From NCBI GenBank assembly GCA_021848605.1, contig JAJZUM010000003.1, positions 1-49,242 on the forward strand: 49,242 nt of DNA. Reading direction: 5' to 3'. A program made the translations under genes and the position numbers. Under the pieces are notes generated by a model. The model was not told where the DNA came from, did no database searches, and saw nothing but the letters and a program-made list of their open reading frames with translations. Below are positions 7,272 to 16,930 of this stretch, piece after piece. The DNA is from Pseudomonadota bacterium (GTDB lineage: Bacteria > Pseudomonadota > Gammaproteobacteria > Pseudomonadales > Moraxellaceae). Every line of letters starts with the position of its first letter. Position 1 is the first letter of the stretch.

Positions 7272-10200
7272 ATGCTGATCCATCATGGGGGCCTGGCCCT
7301 CACGCCTTATCGTAATAAGCAGCTCTTGTTGCGTTTGCAAAAGCATTTCAGTGCACTGACGGCCGTTCATGCGCATTATATCCATGTTCTCGTGGGGGTC
7401 GATCGTCTCGACTCTACACTTTCCGAGTTGTTGGCCTATGGTGCAAGTGCGGAGGTACAACCTCGGAACGGCCTTTGTTTTGTCGTGGCTCCTCGTCCCG
7501 GAACGATTTCTCCATGGGCATCAAAGGCCATGGACATCCTGCAGCATGCCGGTCAGCCCGCATCACTTCGCCTGGAGCGGGCAATCATCTATCAACTTGA
7601 AGGATTATCGTTCTGTACCGATAAGGACTATCAGGATATTTCGGTTTTACTTCATGACCGGATGACCCAGCATGTCTTTCATCAACCGGATCAGCTGGCG
7701 ATTCTTTTTGAAACGCAACAACCGCGTCCATTGCAATGGGTTGACGTTCTGCAAAAAGGTAGGGATGCACTGACCCTGGCCAATCAGCAGGAAGGTTTTG
7801 CGCTGAGTGTCGATGAAATTGACTATCTGCTTGAACGATATCAGAAATTGGGCCGTAATCCGACGGATGTGGAACTGATGATGTTTGCCCAGGCTAACTC
7901 GGAGCACTGCCGCCACAAAATATTCAATGCTGATTGGTGGATTGATCATATTCCCCAGAACCATTCGCTGTTTGGCATGATTCGTCATACCTATGCTGTT
8001 TCTCCTGAACATGTGCTTTCGGCCTATCGCGATAATGCGGCAGTCCTGGAGGGTAGGGTTGCACCGCGCTTGATGCGAGATGTGGATGGCACATATCGCT
8101 ATGTGACAGAACCTATTCATATGGTACTCAAGGTTGAAACGCATAACCACCCAACCGCCATTGCTCCCTTTGCGGGTGCGGCCACTGGTTCTGGTGGAGA
8201 AATCCGCGACGAGGGTGCGACAGGCCGGGGTGCTCGACCAAAGGCTGGCATGACAGGGTTCAGTGTGTCATCACTGCATGTTCCAGGATTTGAACAACCT
8301 TGGGAACAGGCACTGCGCGGACCCGCTCGGTTGGCGACTCCTCTGGATATCATGATCCAGGGACCACTGGGCGGAGCGGCTTTTAACAATGAATTCGGCC
8401 GTCCAAATCTGGCGGGGTATTTCAGAACACTCGATCAGGTGATCGCACATGCTGGACATGACGGTCATTTTGGTTACCTGAAACCCATTATGATTGCCGG
8501 TGGCTATGGCAACGTCCGGGCAGAACATGTCCAGAAAATGCAAATTCACCCGGGTGCTCTGTTGCTCGTTCTCGGTGGGCCGGCCATGCTGATTGGTCTG
8601 GGTGGGGGAGCCGCATCGTCTATGGCGAGCGGGAGCAGTGACGAACAACTTGATTTTGCATCGGTACAGCGTGACAACCCAGAAATGGAGCGTCGTTGTC
8701 AGGAAGTGATTGACGCGTGTTGGTCATTGGGCCCACTCAATCCGATTCTCTCCATTCACGATGTTGGTGCCGGTGGTCTTTCTAACGCTTTGCCGGAGTT
8801 AGTTCATGATCATGGGCTTGGGGCCCGGCTGGATTTGCGCTCCATTCCAAGTGCTGAACCAGGGTTGTCTCCACGTGAGTTGTGGTGTAATGAAGCCCAG
8901 GAACGTTATGTGTTGGCTTTGTCACCCGATCGTCTTGAGGATTTTGTGGCGATCTGTGAACGTGAACGCTGTCCATGGGCGGTTGTGGGCGAAGCGACCG
9001 CTGATGAACATCTATTATTACAGGACCCCCTCTTAGGTCAGCCAGCCGTTGATATTCCCATGGATCTTCTTTTTGGAAAAACACCTCGACTGGAGCGACG
9101 TGTTTCAACACCTCCTAGCGGAATTAAGCCTTGGAATGGCCAGGATCTGGTTCTTGAAGAATCCATACAGAGGGTGTTGCGGTTGCCGGCTGTTGCCAGT
9201 AAATCCTTTTTGTTAACCATTGGTGACCGTTCTGTCACCGGTCTAGTCTGTCGTGAGCCGATGGTAGGACCTTGGCAAGTGCCCGTGAATGATTGTGCCG
9301 TAACCGCCAGCAGTTATCAATCCTTTGCTGGGGAGGTGATGGCTGTGGGTGAACGAACACCTGTGGCCATGCTGGATGCAGCTGCCAGTGCCCGTCTCGC
9401 CATTGCCGAGGCCATGACCAATCTCTTGGCAGCTCCTGTTGTCGACTGGTCGCAAGTAGCACTTTCTGCCAACTGGATGGCGGCCAGCGGCGTGAGTGAT
9501 CAGGATTGGCAGTTGTTTCAGGCGGTACGTACGGTTGCTCTTGATCTTTGTCCCAGTCTCGGTCTGTGTATTCCGGTTGGCAAGGATTCGCTTTCCATGC
9601 GTACATCCTGGCAAGATCAGGGACAGGATCATGAGGTTATTGCGCCGGTTTCACTGATTGTGACCGCGGCTGCGCCCATTGACGATGTGCGCCAGGTTTA
9701 CACGCCGCAACTTCTGGCAAAAGAAAGCGCCCTTATTCTGATTGATCTTGGACTTGGCCAAGCGGTGTTGGGTGCCAGTGCGTTGGCGCAGGTGTATAGG
9801 CAATCGGGAGGACATGTTCCTCAAGTGCATGTTGAGGCGCTGAAATCGTGGCGAACTGCCATGCAGTCCTTGCGATCCATGCAGGCAATTATTGCCTATC
9901 ATGACCGATCCGATGGGGGGCTTTGGGCGACTCTGGTGGAGATGGCTTTTGCTGGACATCTTGGGCTGAATATCCAAGCCGATGGCTTGCCGGGTGAAGA
10001 CGTGCATGCTGTTCTTTTTCATGAGGCTCCTGGTGTGGTGCTACAAATCCACCAGCATTGTCTGGCTGAAGTCATGGCCGTTTTTGCAGATACGGTTTTA
10101 GAAGGTCATGTGCATATTGTGGCGCATATCAATGCGGACGATGTTATCCGGATTAGCTGGCAGGGCAAAGAAGTCTTTGCCCAGTCGCGAGCCACGTTGC

Positions 10201-11156
10201 AAACCCTGTGGTCTGAAACCAGCTTTCATATTCAGGCCATTCGAGACCATGAAGGATGTGCCCGTCAGGAATTTGAAGCACTGGGTCTTTCAGGGACGGC
10301 TGGGCTTGCTGAATACCTTCCTGCTCATAGGGACGCTCCAAAGGCTCCAGCCGTACTGAAGGGTGTACGACCACGCGTAGCGATTTTGCGTGAGCAGGGT
10401 GTCAATGGACACATGGAAATGGCTGCTGCCTTTGATCGGGCTGGATTTTGCTCCGTAGACGTCCACATGACGGATCTGCTTGCCGGGCGCCATGATCTGC
10501 GCGACATGAAAGGTCTGGTGGCGTGTGGAGGTTTTTCCTATGGAGATGTACTTGGCGCTGGTGGTGGTTGGGCTCGTACCATTCGCTACAACCCAAAAGT
10601 TAGTGCGATGATGGCGAACTTTTTCCATCGTGCAGATACGTTTACCTTGGGCGTTTGCAATGGTTGTCAGATGTTGTCTCAGCTGCACGACCTGATTCCT
10701 GGTGCTGAGCTCTGGCCCCAATTTGAGCGTAATCTGAGTGAACAGTTTGAAGCGCGCACCGTCATGGTCGAAATCACTGAATCGGTCTCGGGATTACTGC
10801 TGGGTATGGCTGGAGCCCGTTTGCCCGTGGCCGTCGCTCATGGTGAGGGACGGGTTGCGGGTGGGGATCTGGATGCCCTGCAGGCAGGTGGTCAAATTGG
10901 GATGCGCTATGTCGATCCTGCGGGAATGCCAACTTTGAGCTATCCTCATAATCCAAATGGTTCTCCCGAAGGGGTCACCGCTTTCAGTAGTCGAGATGGA
11001 CGGGCCACAATCATGATGCCGCATCCAGAACGCGTGTTCAGACGGGTGCAGCAAACTTGGCAGCACCCGCAGGAATGGCTGCATGTGGAAGATGCTGCCA
11101 GGGATGACAGTTACTGGATGCAGTTGTTTTACAATGCCCGAGCCATGGTTGAGTGA
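7272..11156 (+). CDS. purL: Phosphoribosylformylglycinamidine synthase (single-chain PurL)
   Basis: Catalyses the fourth step of de novo purine synthesis: FGAR + glutamine + ATP to FGAM. From the ATG at 7272 the protein has 1294 residues, essentially E. coli length, and [19 protein letters not shown] aligns with the E. coli N-terminus. A TTG at 7236 with GAGGA 6 bases upstream would add 12 residues, so the start is not certain. N-terminal PurS-like domain, linker with [16 protein letters not shown], two AIR-synthetase-type halves ([40 protein letters not shown]) and a C-terminal glutaminase with Cys1132 in VCNGCQML. Cytosolic. Confidence 0.97.
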   Translation: MLIHHGGLALTPYRNKQLLLRLQKHFSALTAVHAHYIHVLVGVDRLDSTLSELLAYGASAEVQPRNGLCFVVAPRPGTISPWASKAMDILQHAGQPASLRLERAIIYQLEGLSFCTDKDYQDISVLLHDRMTQHVFHQPDQLAILFETQQPRPLQWVDVLQKGRDALTLANQQEGFALSVDEIDYLLERYQKLGRNPTDVELMMFAQANSEHCRHKIFNADWWIDHIPQNHSLFGMIRHTYAVSPEHVLSAYRDNAAVLEGRVAPRLMRDVDGTYRYVTEPIHMVLKVETHNHPTAIAPFAGAATGSGGEIRDEGATGRGARPKAGMTGFSVSSLHVPGFEQPWEQALRGPARLATPLDIMIQGPLGGAAFNNEFGRPNLAGYFRTLDQVIAHAGHDGHFGYLKPIMIAGGYGNVRAEHVQKMQIHPGALLLVLGGPAMLIGLGGGAASSMASGSSDEQLDFASVQRDNPEMERRCQEVIDACWSLGPLNPILSIHDVGAGGLSNALPELVHDHGLGARLDLRSIPSAEPGLSPRELWCNEAQERYVLALSPDRLEDFVAICERERCPWAVVGEATADEHLLLQDPLLGQPAVDIPMDLLFGKTPRLERRVSTPPSGIKPWNGQDLVLEESIQRVLRLPAVASKSFLLTIGDRSVTGLVCREPMVGPWQVPVNDCAVTASSYQSFAGEVMAVGERTPVAMLDAAASARLAIAEAMTNLLAAPVVDWSQVALSANWMAASGVSDQDWQLFQAVRTVALDLCPSLGLCIPVGKDSLSMRTSWQDQGQDHEVIAPVSLIVTAAAPIDDVRQVYTPQLLAKESALILIDLGLGQAVLGASALAQVYRQSGGHVPQVHVEALKSWRTAMQSLRSMQAIIAYHDRSDGGLWATLVEMAFAGHLGLNIQADGLPGEDVHAVLFHEAPGVVLQIHQHCLAEVMAVFADTVLEGHVHIVAHINADDVIRISWQGKEVFAQSRATLQTLWSETSFHIQAIRDHEGCARQEFEALGLSGTAGLAEYLPAHRDAPKAPAVLKGVRPRVAILREQGVNGHMEMAAAFDRAGFCSVDVHMTDLLAGRHDLRDMKGLVACGGFSYGDVLGAGGGWARTIRYNPKVSAMMANFFHRADTFTLGVCNGCQMLSQLHDLIPGAELWPQFERNLSEQFEARTVMVEITESVSGLLLGMAGARLPVAVAHGEGRVAGGDLDALQAGGQIGMRYVDPAGMPTLSYPHNPNGSPEGVTAFSSRDGRATIMMPHPERVFRRVQQTWQHPQEWLHVEDAARDDSYWMQLFYNARAMVE

Positions 11157-11159
11157 ATC

Positions 11160-11507
11160 ATGTACAAACTGACGGTATTCATTCCCCAAGAAGCCTTGAA
11201 TGATGTCAAGGAAGCACTTTTTGCTGCCGGCGCTGGTCGGTATGGTGCTTATGATCGTTGTGCCTGGCAGGTTTTGGGGCAAGGTCAATTTCGTCCTCTG
11301 GATGGAGCCAATCCCTTTATTGGAACCCAGGGTTGTGATGAGAAAGTTGCAGAGTGGCGTGTGGAAATGTTGGTGGATGATCACTGTTTGCAAGCGGTGG
11401 TAGAGGCTCTGCATGCCGCTCATCCCTATGAAGAACCCGCCTTTGACGTTGTAGCGCTGGTGGATACAACCTTGCTGCGCCCCCATGGAATGAAGGATTA
11501 TGCATGA
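11160..11507 (+). CDS. YqfO / NIF3-like small protein (CutA-fold)
   Basis: 115 residues, starting 3 bp after the purL stop, so probably in the same transcript. It has the ferredoxin-like YqfO domain: YKLTVFIPQEALNDVKEALFAAGAGRYGAYD at the start and the signature AHPYEEPAFDVV near the end. This domain is inserted in some NIF3-family proteins and also occurs alone, as here. Biochemical function is unknown. Its last 8 bp overlap the next gene's start. Confidence 0.82.
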   Translation: MYKLTVFIPQEALNDVKEALFAAGAGRYGAYDRCAWQVLGQGQFRPLDGANPFIGTQGCDEKVAEWRVEMLVDDHCLQAVVEALHAAHPYEEPAFDVVALVDTTLLRPHGMKDYA

Positions 11508-12507
11508 ATTAACGGATTCGGGGATACTGGTACGTTTTGCCGTTCAGGCCCTCACCAATGCAGGACTTGATGCCGCTGCCATATTGCAAAAATCGGGTGC
11601 ATCCATGCTGTTGCTGGATGACCCGCATTTGCGAACTCCATCTTCGGCTCAGGATGTCTTTTGGCAGGCGGCTGAAGAAGTCTCCGGTGACCCACACATT
11701 GGTTTGCGTCTGGCGCGACATTTACCACGATTTCGAGGTCAGGTTCTGGAGTATCTTTTTTCGAGCAGTCCTACCTTTGGTGAAGGATTGCGACGAGCCC
11801 TACAGTATCAACGTTTGTTGAGTGATGCCATTCTTGGTCGTTTTGGTCATGAAGGTGATTTGTGCTATCTGGCAACGGGTATGGCCAATAACACTTCACG
11901 ACATATGGCAGAATGTATGATGGCAGGCATCTTGCAATTTTTTTCCCAGCTGACGGATGAGTGTTTCGTGCCGGTGCGAGTCTGTTTTCATCATACCTGC
12001 CAGGCCCCCGTCCACGAGTATGAGCAGCTGTATGGCTGTCCGGTGTTGTTTGAACAACCCGATATACGAATTTATTTTGATCCGGCGATTCTTGATCGTG
12101 CTTTTTGGCATGCTGAACCCGAACTTTTGCGCCTGCATGAGCAAGTAGCCAATGAGAAACTCGCGGAACTGCAACGACTTGATCTGGTCGCACAAATCCG
12201 TAAGGTGATTGCCCAGCGCTTGGAAACCGGAGAGATCTCTCTTGAAGAAGTTGCGGCAGAACTTGGCATTCGGCCGCGTTCCCTGCGCAGTCAACTGGCG
12301 GATATCGGTACAAGCTTCAACCATGTGCTTAATGACTATCGCAGCCGGTTAGCGCGAAGGTTACTGGCCAAGACCAATGAAAGTATTGAGCAGATCGTTT
12401 ATCTGACTGGATTTTCCGAGCCCAGTACCTTTTATCGGGCATTCAGGCGCTGGACTCAGGAAACTCCAATCGAATATCGCCGTCGCAAGCAACAGGCACA
12501 AATCTGA
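11500..12507 (+). CDS. AraC-family transcriptional regulator (arabinose-binding-like N-terminal domain type)
   Basis: 335 residues. Residues about 10-200 match the Arabinose_bd-type effector domain of OruR/ArgR-like regulators (VFWQAAEEVSGDPHIGLRLAR, then SSSPTFGEGLRRALQYQRLL). Residues about 235-330 form the double helix-turn-helix: EEVAAELGIRPRSLRSQLAD and YLTGFSEPSTFYRAFRRWTQETPIEYR. It overlaps the small YqfO-like gene by 8 bp. It converges with the acyl-CoA dehydrogenase genes, its stop lying 18 bp from theirs. Regulation of that fatty-acid cluster is plausible from position only. Confidence 0.92.
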   Translation: MHELTDSGILVRFAVQALTNAGLDAAAILQKSGASMLLLDDPHLRTPSSAQDVFWQAAEEVSGDPHIGLRLARHLPRFRGQVLEYLFSSSPTFGEGLRRALQYQRLLSDAILGRFGHEGDLCYLATGMANNTSRHMAECMMAGILQFFSQLTDECFVPVRVCFHHTCQAPVHEYEQLYGCPVLFEQPDIRIYFDPAILDRAFWHAEPELLRLHEQVANEKLAELQRLDLVAQIRKVIAQRLETGEISLEEVAAELGIRPRSLRSQLADIGTSFNHVLNDYRSRLARRLLAKTNESIEQIVYLTGFSEPSTFYRAFRRWTQETPIEYRRRKQQAQI

Positions 12508-12525
12508 AGAATCCCCAGTTGTCGA

Positions 12526-13731
12526 TTAACGTAATTCGCTGGACGATTTGCCCAAGAGCCGACGCGCAATAATCAACAGCTGTATTTGTTGGGTTCCCTC
12601 AAAAATATCAAGAATTTTTGAGTCGCGTGCCCATTTTTCCAGTAGTTCATCTTCGCTATAGCCTGCAGTCGAACAAAGTTCAACGCACTGCAGGGTAATG
12701 TCGTTGGCGCAGCGGCCAGCCTTGGCCTTTGCCATGGATGCTTCTTTCGAGTTGGGCATGCGATTGTCTGCCATCCATGCTGCTTTCAGAGTCAGCAGAC
12801 GGGCAGCTTCCCATTCGGACTCCATACGGTAAAGTGTGTGCTCCATGTGTGAAAGCTGCAGAGGCGGCACTGCGTAGCCTGAACCAAGCACAGGGGCAAG
12901 CAGTTCACGACTTCGGTCCAAAGCAGCTTTGGCAACGCCAATGGCCATAGCTGCTACGAGAGGACGGGTATTGTCAAAAGTCTCCATGACTCCAGCGAAC
13001 CCTTTCTTGATATCGATCTCAGGATTGCCTAGCAGGTTTTCTCTAGGGATGCGACAATCTGAGAATGAGATAGCTGCCGTATCGGAAGCCTTGATCCCCA
13101 ATTTCTTTTCAAGGCGGGTTACCGTCATACCCGGTGTACCATGAGGCACCACAAAGGATTTGATGGCAGCTTTACCCAATTCGCGATCCAAGGTTGCCCA
13201 GACAACGACGCTATCGGCACGTGAACCGGAAGTGACGTAGATTTTTTCTCCATTTAAGACATAGTGGTCGCCATCAAGACGTGCTGTTGTGCGAATGGCA
13301 GCCGAATCTGAACCACAGCCAGGTTCGGTAATGGCCATGGCTGCCCAACTTCCTTTGAATCGGGCCAGTTGGGCTTCATTGGCAACGGCAGCTATGGCCG
13401 CATTGCCTAAGCCCTGGCGAGGCATGGCAAGCAACAGACCTACATCACCTCGGCAAAGTTCCATAATGCCTAGACAGGTCGAAAGATTGCTGCCATTACG
13501 AATTTTGGTTGATGACTCTTGTGACATGCCCTTGCTGGCTGAAGAGGCGCCCGCTGCTTCCGGTGCGCCATCATTCATGCCGTCGAGCAGTGCCGCCAAC
13601 GTATCGAGTTCTTTGGGATAGGCATGTTCTTCCTTATCGTATTTTCGGGAAATGGGCCGAAAATAATAATCAGCAACATCAGCGGCCTGCTGTACCAATC
13701 CTTTGAACTTTTTTGGAATTTCCAGATACAT
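12526..13731 (-). CDS. Acyl-CoA dehydrogenase
   Basis: 401 residues, FAD enzyme that introduces the first double bond of beta-oxidation. The FAD/substrate-binding segment MAITEPGCGSDSAAIRTTA lies at about 136-154, followed by GEKIYVTSGSRAD. The C-terminal domain has the expected catalytic glutamate in ILDIFEGTQQIQ near the end. GGGAG precedes the ATG. It starts 20 bp after the stop of the second dehydrogenase gene, so the two form an operon. Chain-length specificity cannot be read. Unlike its neighbour, the active-site residues appear intact. Confidence 0.93.
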   Translation of the reverse strand: MYLEIPKKFKGLVQQAADVADYYFRPISRKYDKEEHAYPKELDTLAALLDGMNDGAPEAAGASSASKGMSQESSTKIRNGSNLSTCLGIMELCRGDVGLLLAMPRQGLGNAAIAAVANEAQLARFKGSWAAMAITEPGCGSDSAAIRTTARLDGDHYVLNGEKIYVTSGSRADSVVVWATLDRELGKAAIKSFVVPHGTPGMTVTRLEKKLGIKASDTAAISFSDCRIPRENLLGNPEIDIKKGFAGVMETFDNTRPLVAAMAIGVAKAALDRSRELLAPVLGSGYAVPPLQLSHMEHTLYRMESEWEAARLLTLKAAWMADNRMPNSKEASMAKAKAGRCANDITLQCVELCSTAGYSEDELLEKWARDSKILDIFEGTQQIQLLIIARRLLGKSSSELR

Positions 13732-13751
13732 GTCTGTTCTCCCTGATATGC

Positions 13752-15056
13752 TTAGAGGTGCTGGCCGCCCCAGAGGACGGCTACCGAGCGAAGGTCACGA
13801 TACCAGCGTTCAACCGGATGTTCCTTGGTAAAACCATGCCCGCCGAGCAACTGAACTCCTTGGGTGCCGACCCACATGGCTTTTTCGGAACAGAACATCC
13901 GAGCCAGATAGGCTTCACGCTGAAAACTAAGACCTTGATCTGCTCGTGTTGTAGCTCTCCAGGTCATTAAACGCATTGATTCAACTTCAATGGCCATTTG
14001 TGCGATCAGAAAAGCAACACCTTGACGGTGGCTGATAGGCTCGCCAAAGGCAGTGCGCTCATTGCAGTAGGGAATGGTGTAGTCAAGTACGGCTTGGGCA
14101 CAACCCGTGGCCATGGCGCACCAGGCAAGGCTGCCAAAATCAAGAAAGTTCTGCCATGAAAATTCCTCGTCGCCCAGTCGGGCTGAAGCGGGGACAACAA
14201 CGTCGTTGAGTATGAGCTCAGCCGTCTCTGCAGCCTTAAGGCCCATGGCTTGGGCGGGTTTCCAGGACAGCCCCTGATGACCACCGTCGATCAGAAATAG
14301 TCCGATGCCATCCGATGTTTGGGCGGCAACCAGAAAAAGTTCCGCAGATTGCGCGTCAAGAACGAGTGCTTTGTGTCCGTTGATGTGGTACTGGTTTCCT
14401 GAAAGGATGGCGGTTGTCACCAATTTGAATGGGTTGAAAAGAGCACCAGGTTCCATAATGGCCATGGTTGCCCGCAAGGGGTTTTCCTCAGATACAAACT
14501 CGGGAAGGTAACGGGCCTGTTGATCGGCATTGCCCCAGCGTGTTAACGCATTGGCAACCGACACGGAGGCCAGCAGGGCCGCTGTCAGGCTGAAGTCGCC
14601 ATGTGCCAAAGTTTCTGCAATCAGGGCTTGAGTCTGGGCTGAGGATACTGTTGCAATACCACCATAGGCCTCGCTCACGGCATAATGTATCAGGCCAAGT
14701 TCAGTGGCTGCCTCACGAAGAGTCTCTGGGAATCGACCCGCTTCATCAGCCTCATGGGCGACCGGGCGGAGTTGTTCTTCGGCAAAGTGTTTGAGCATAT
14801 CGGTTATCTGTTGTTGTTCCTCATCCAGCGATAGATCAAACAAGCCTTGCAGTGGCGTTGTGGACAAACGGGTGCGGGAACCACTGCGGTTCTGAAAATG
14901 TCGCAGCTTAGTACTGCTCAGACGAAAACCTTCCCGGCTTCCCCAATAAATCACGCGCTGCATCGGTTGGCGTATGCCAATCCGGTCTGCCCAACTTGAA
15001 CTTGATATCCGGTTCAGTACCGATAATCCCAAAGCCTGTAAACGTGCTCGTGCCAT
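13752..15056 (-). CDS. Acyl-CoA dehydrogenase family protein, divergent active site
   Basis: 434 residues from the ATG at 15056 (AAGGAG 10 bases upstream; the longer open frame from 15152 is unlikely). An 80-residue N-terminal extension (GLSVLNRISSSSWADRIG...) precedes the dehydrogenase fold that begins LFDLSLDEEQQQITDMLKHFAEEQL. Middle domain has MAIMEPGALFNPFKL in place of the usual TEPxxGSD. The C-terminus has LGGHGFTKEHPVERWYRDLRS but ends AVLWGGQHL: Trp stands where EGT supplies the catalytic Glu, and the chain stops there. It may use another base, partner with the adjacent dehydrogenase, or act on an unusual acyl-CoA. Family call strong, activity uncertain. Confidence 0.88.
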   Translation of the reverse strand: MARARLQALGLSVLNRISSSSWADRIGIRQPMQRVIYWGSREGFRLSSTKLRHFQNRSGSRTRLSTTPLQGLFDLSLDEEQQQITDMLKHFAEEQLRPVAHEADEAGRFPETLREAATELGLIHYAVSEAYGGIATVSSAQTQALIAETLAHGDFSLTAALLASVSVANALTRWGNADQQARYLPEFVSEENPLRATMAIMEPGALFNPFKLVTTAILSGNQYHINGHKALVLDAQSAELFLVAAQTSDGIGLFLIDGGHQGLSWKPAQAMGLKAAETAELILNDVVVPASARLGDEEFSWQNFLDFGSLAWCAMATGCAQAVLDYTIPYCNERTAFGEPISHRQGVAFLIAQMAIEVESMRLMTWRATTRADQGLSFQREAYLARMFCSEKAMWVGTQGVQLLGGHGFTKEHPVERWYRDLRSVAVLWGGQHL

Positions 15057-15244
15057 GATTGATGATCTCCTTGAGAACACCATGGCAGTCTGCTGTAGGA
15101 TGTCTGCATAATAAATGGCCTGATCGACAGGCTTCGCATGTTGCAGAGTCAATAAAAGCGCATTTGCCGAGGCGATATCTATGGCAAAAAAACATCAGAA
15201 CCGATATCTGCACAGGGTTTGTGACGGCCCGACAGGTTTGTTCA
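15057..15244. other. Intergenic region between response regulator and dehydrogenase genes
   Basis: 188 bp between two leftward genes. A run of seven T on the minus strand (15183-15189) follows only a weak stem, so termination here is doubtful. A promoter for the dehydrogenase pair is expected, but none is convincing. Confidence 0.4.
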
Positions 15245-16036
15245 TCAGCTCAACATTTGTTTCAAAGCCTGACGCATGGGGCCAAGTTCAAAGGGTTTGT
15301 CGCAGATGGCTGAAACGCCCTCCTGTTGGATAGCAGCCAGGCGTGCCTGATTCTGTTCACTGGTTACCATAAGGATGGGGACAAAGCTGCGCTCGCTATG
15401 GCGAATATGTCGAACAAGTTCATCGCCATCCATGGCAGGCATGTTCAGATCGGTCACAACCAGATCAAATTCCTGTTGGGTAAAAAGGTTCATGCCTTCA
15501 AGGCCGTTTTCAGCCTCTTGAAAAATACGCATGCCCATATCTGTGAGCATGTGGCGAATGTGTTTGCGAGCCATGCTGCTGTCATCGACGATGAGAACCC
15601 GCAGGTGTTCCGGATCGAAATGCTCGAGGACCAGTTCGTCTTGCTGAATATGCAAAAGCGCATGCTCGAGGACTTTACGTAGTTCATCAAAAGTGAAGGG
15701 TTTTTTGAGGATAGCGGCGACTCCTGCCTGGCGCAGAGGGTCAAGTCGATCAAAACGGGTCTCAGAAGAAAGCAGGATGAAGGGAATATGGGCATCACCT
15801 TCAGTACGACGCAATTCGCGCAACAAACGATCCGAATCCATGTCTTCCAGGTAAAGAGCGCTAAGAATCACATCAGGTTGCAGTTGTGCGACCGCATCCA
15901 GTGCATCCTGTCCCTTCAGGACAAAATCTACGTGGGGAACACCCAGTTCTTCGCATAATTTCGAGATCAGGCGCTGCTGCATGGAAGATGGTTCAACAAC
16001 GAGAAGGCTGAGGTCTTGAATCGTTAATAAAGCCAT
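15245..16036 (-). CDS. Tandem-receiver (REC-REC) response regulator without output domain
   Basis: 263 residues made of two CheY-like domains. REC2 (about 145-263) is canonical: VLIVDDSS, phospho-acceptor Asp196 in VVTDLNMPAMDG, Thr225 in MVTS and Lys247 in CDKPFE. REC1 (about 9-130) keeps VVEPSS and LKKPF (Lys112), but the acceptor position reads ILSALYLEDMD, with Ala60 in place of Asp, so it is probably a pseudo-receiver. No DNA-binding or enzymatic output domain, so it likely acts through protein contacts. Encoded 15 bp after the DUF815 ATPase gene on the same strand. No histidine kinase is nearby. Confidence 0.92.
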   Translation of the reverse strand: MALLTIQDLSLLVVEPSSMQQRLISKLCEELGVPHVDFVLKGQDALDAVAQLQPDVILSALYLEDMDSDRLLRELRRTEGDAHIPFILLSSETRFDRLDPLRQAGVAAILKKPFTFDELRKVLEHALLHIQQDELVLEHFDPEHLRVLIVDDSSMARKHIRHMLTDMGMRIFQEAENGLEGMNLFTQQEFDLVVTDLNMPAMDGDELVRHIRHSERSFVPILMVTSEQNQARLAAIQQEGVSAICDKPFELGPMRQALKQMLS

Positions 16037-16051
16037 GATCGATTTATCTCG

Positions 16052-16927
16052 TCAGTTCATACTTGATTGTGGGTTCAATGCTTTCAATTGTACCGAACCG
16101 GCCCAATGCTGGGCAAAATGCCAGGCACTTCGACCCGAGCGGTGGGATCGTTCAAGTGCATAGCGAAGAGCGGCTTGCTGACATTCTTCCGTCCATGTGC
16201 CCCCCAGCTTTTCTAGCCAGTGTTGGGCGCACTCTAGATAGGCATTTTGATCCTGGGGATGAAAACTGAGCCAGAGACCAAAGCGATCAGAAAGCGAAAT
16301 TTTTTCGTCAGTGGTTTCTTCGGGACGTATTTCGCCATCTTCATGCTGGGTGGCGAGGTTCTCTGTCATACGCCTGGGTAACAAATGACGTCGGTTACTT
16401 GTAGCGAGAATGAGCACATTTGGGGCCGATGCCTGAACAGTGCCATCGAGAACGACTTTAAGGGCACGGTAATCAAATTCATGCTCAGCAAAGGACAAGT
16501 CATCGCAAAAAAGAATGAAATGTTCTGGGCGAGGCCGAAGCAATTCAACAATCACCGGCAGGTCCATCAAATGCTCCCGTTCAATTTCAACAAGACGCAG
16601 TCCTTGCTGCGCATAGAGCGTCAGCAGCGAGCGAACCAGAGATGACTTTCCCGTTCCACGGGCCCCGGTGAGTAAAACGTGATTGAATGGAAGCTTGGCA
16701 ACAAACTGCTCAATATTCTGGTGGAGCAAAAATTTTTGCCGGTCAATACCCAGAAGATCCTTGGGAGAGATATGGGCGACATGAGGAATGCCGACCATGA
16801 ATCCAGGTTTTCCAGGGGGACATTGCCAGCGAAAGGCATGGCAACTCCAGTCTGTTGGCGTCGGGGTAGAACCAAGATGTTGTCTCAGAAGACCAATCAG
16901 GATATCCAGTCGTGACTCCAGATCCAT
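16052..16927 (-). CDS. DUF815-family AAA+-type ATPase
   Basis: 291 residues. Walker A GARGTGKSS at 88-96, Walker B FILFCDDLSF at about 137-146, and a sensor-1-like LILATSNRRHLLPRRM match the DUF815 family of P-loop ATPases. The N-terminal 60 residues form a short helical and Pro-rich lead. The C-terminal helical region has FGLWLSFHPQDQNAYL and ARSGRSAWHFAQHW-like sequence (RSHRSGRSAWHFAQHW). Function of the family is not established. Start lies 3 bp after the ligase stop; GAGGAAGT in the ligase end serves as ribosome binding site, implying coupling to the ligase gene. Confidence 0.88.
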   Translation of the reverse strand: MDLESRLDILIGLLRQHLGSTPTPTDWSCHAFRWQCPPGKPGFMVGIPHVAHISPKDLLGIDRQKFLLHQNIEQFVAKLPFNHVLLTGARGTGKSSLVRSLLTLYAQQGLRLVEIEREHLMDLPVIVELLRPRPEHFILFCDDLSFAEHEFDYRALKVVLDGTVQASAPNVLILATSNRRHLLPRRMTENLATQHEDGEIRPEETTDEKISLSDRFGLWLSFHPQDQNAYLECAQHWLEKLGGTWTEECQQAALRYALERSHRSGRSAWHFAQHWAGSVQLKALNPQSSMN

Positions 16928-16930
16928 GCT

